This document shows positions 31,545-32,377 of a DNA stretch of 32,377 nt, piece by piece. The notes under the pieces were generated by a model, which searched no databases, was not told where the DNA came from, and worked only from the letters and a program-made list of their open reading frames with translations. The translations under genes and the position numbers were made by a program. This stretch comes from an uncultured Bacilli bacterium (GTDB lineage Bacteria; Bacillota_I; Bacilli_A; RF39; UBA660), in the NCBI GenBank assembly GCA_944372545.1, contig CALVZO010000014.1, positions 1-32,377 on the forward strand, given 5' to 3'. Numbering within the stretch: position 1 is the first letter of the stretch; the number at the start of each line of letters is the position of its first letter.

Positions 31545-31578
31545 CCACTTTCTTCCACAGTCTTCCACTGTCTACCAC
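31545..31578 (-). promoter_or_regulatory. MraZ operator: four GTGG repeats at 10-bp spacing
   Basis: Minus strand: GTGGTAGACA, GTGGAAGACT, GTGGAAGAAA, GTGGGGG. GTGG begins at 31578, 31568, 31558 and 31548, one helical turn apart. Placed between the -10 and the mraZ start, as for MraZ boxes in other bacteria. The last copy also provides the ribosome site. Confidence 0.8.
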
Positions 31579-31579
31579 C

Positions 31580-31608
31580 ATTTTACTATAAACCCCATTA
31601 AAAGTAAA
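31580..31608 (-). promoter_or_regulatory. Promoter of the mraZ operon
   Basis: Minus strand: TTTACT (31608-31603), 17-base spacer, TAAAAT (31585-31580). The start of transcription would fall in the first MraZ box. Confidence 0.55.
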
Positions 31609-31661
31609 TAACTATTCCCAAATTGTTAAGACACATCTTCTAATTGACGTTTTTTTGACAC

Positions 31662-31695
31662 AAAAAAACTCCATCTCTATTTAAGAAATGAAGTT
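31662..31695 (-). terminator. Terminator after the DUF4143 remnant
   Basis: Minus strand: 12-bp stem AACTTCATTTCT/AGAGATGGAGTT (31684-31695 with 31667-31678, two G-U), 5-base loop, seven T. It isolates the mraZ promoter from upstream transcription. Confidence 0.75.
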
Positions 31696-31707
31696 ATAAT
31701 AATAAAC

Positions 31708-32250
31708 TTAATCTTTTAAAGTTCCAATTGAAACAACATATACGCCATCATCACGTTTATAAGAATAATTTGCACCGGTTAAAACCATCAAAAATGAAGG
31801 CTCTCCACTTTTTTTAATGTCTACCCGTTCTTTAAATTTTAATAAATTATTAGCGGCTTCATCTACATAACCTGCTCCAAGTTTTATTTCGACTGCTCCC
31901 CATTTTCCACTACTAGTCCGAACGATAGCATCAACTTCAAAATCTTTTTCATCTCGGTAGAAAGTTACATTTCCGCCATTATTTTCTGCATATATTTTTA
32001 AATCTCGCATGCAAAGAGACTCAAAGAAAAATCCAAAAGTATTTAAGTCATTAATTAAATCGCTTGGACTTATTTCCAGTGTTGCTACCGCAATAGAAGG
32101 GTCAACAAAATACTTTTTTGGTTTGGTACGAATAGCATATTTACTTCTTAAATTCAAATTGGTAGCATTAACATTTTCAATTACAAAAAGTTTTTCTAAT
32201 GTATCTAAATAATCTTTTATTGTTGGCCTAGAGATATCATCATCAAAATT
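31708..32250 (-). pseudogene. C-terminal half of an AAA ATPase/DUF4143 protein
   Basis: Reading from about 32246 the frame gives DDDISRPTIKDYLDTLEKLF, then KKYFVDPSIAVATL, FFFESLCMRDLKIYAEN, DFEVDAIVRT and WGAVEIKLG. These are the linker helix-turn-helix and the DUF4143 nuclease-like domain (VDAIV...EIKLG resembles a PD-(D/E)xK core) of the widespread AAA+DUF4143 family. The N-terminal P-loop ATPase half is missing; upstream DNA is reverse-transcriptase sequence in another frame. No good start: TTG at 32157 lacks a ribosome site. Normal members are about 400 residues; this keeps about 180. Confidence 0.75.
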
Positions 32251-32377
32251 ATTTCTTCTTTTATTTTTTTTAATAATATTTCATGATTTATACTATAAAA
32301 ATATTTACTAATATCTATTTTTAAACAATATATTTCTTTATCTTTACCCTTTAATCTAATTTCATTTATATAATCAA
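32245..32377 (-). pseudogene. Reverse transcriptase fragment (window edge)
   Basis: Minus strand, frame from 32376: DYINEIRLKGKDKEIYCLKI continuing as DISKYFYSINHEILLKKIKEE. The LKIDISKYFYSI segment is RT motif A with its catalytic Asp, as in retron, DGR, Abi-type and group II intron-like RTs. Homology fades after KKIKEEI; the frame runs to a TAA at 32217-32219, and DUF4143 sequence takes over in another frame. The YxDD motif and all later RT parts are therefore missing. The 5' part lies outside the window, so the RT class cannot be decided. Confidence 0.65.

Noticed and set aside
1-32377. Mycoplasma-type code with TGA as Trp
   Set aside because: TGG encodes Trp in conserved positions and TGA ends real genes, for example at 16603-16605 in the HAD gene.
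1-32377. CRISPR arrays, tRNA or rRNA genes, riboswitches
   Set aside because: No spaced identical repeats, cloverleaf/T-arm signatures or recognisable aptamer motifs were seen on either strand by eye.

Overview
The window looks like a chromosomal segment of a very AT-rich Bacillota/Bacilli-type bacterium, probably a gut lineage near Erysipelotrichia or the RF39-like Bacilli (inference from base composition and gene style). Shine-Dalgarno sites are clear, and TGA acts as a normal stop (for example at the end of the HAD gene), so the mycoplasma code does not apply. Almost every gene lies on the minus strand. No tRNA, rRNA or CRISPR array was seen.

Right part (about 21.1-32.4 kb): the start of a division and cell-wall (dcw) cluster, mraZ-rsmH-ftsL-PBP2 (FtsI/PbpB type, PASTA-like tail). 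A promoter and four GTGG boxes at exact 10-bp spacing precede mraZ. Downstream lie a cell-wall-anchored beta-helix surface protein, a membrane protein, an XRE regulator with a membrane anchor, and a rhodanese-like/thioredoxin-like extracytoplasmic pair. A SpoVD-like PBP paralogue follows and is cut in two. Upstream of mraZ, at the window edge, a reverse-transcriptase fragment is joined to the C-terminal half of a DUF4143 ATPase.

Middle (2921-21141, about 18.2 kb): an integrated large-serine-recombinase element. It sits inside the SpoVD-like gene, exactly within the catalytic STFK motif. Removing it at the shared GT/AC dinucleotide rebuilds an uninterrupted FEPGSTFKIITLASS reading frame. The recombinase lies at one end, preceded by two tiny translationally coupled ORFs. 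The other end carries an XRE regulator and small unknown or membrane genes. I see no relaxase, type IV secretion system or phage structural gene.

The element's cargo (about 5.5-19 kb) is an unusual metabolic cluster in two minus-strand operons around a plus-strand deaminase. Operon A (18969 to 9702): GreA-like factor, LysR regulator, Cof-type HAD, nucleotide kinase, MBL hydrolase, second GreA-like factor, U32 protein, DAHP synthase, methyltransferase, radical SAM enzyme, methyltransferase. The plus-strand gene is a cytidine/blasticidin-S-type deaminase. Operon B (9204 to 5554): CYTH protein, PLP-dependent group IV decarboxylase, unknown protein, family I pyrophosphatase-like protein, Nudix hydrolase, unknown protein. 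The mix suggests production or clearance of a modified nucleotide or nucleoside, or an RNA-modification island. No cluster I know has this composition, and it is the best candidate here for an undescribed system.

Left part (1-2.5 kb): a tightly coupled operon of a GHKL-type ATPase, a STAS-like DUF4325 protein and a small membrane protein, next to the 5' end of an AbiEi-type antitoxin with its own inverted-repeat operator. It resembles a small defence island. It abuts the 3' fragment of the SpoVD-like gene, which ends before its KTG motif.
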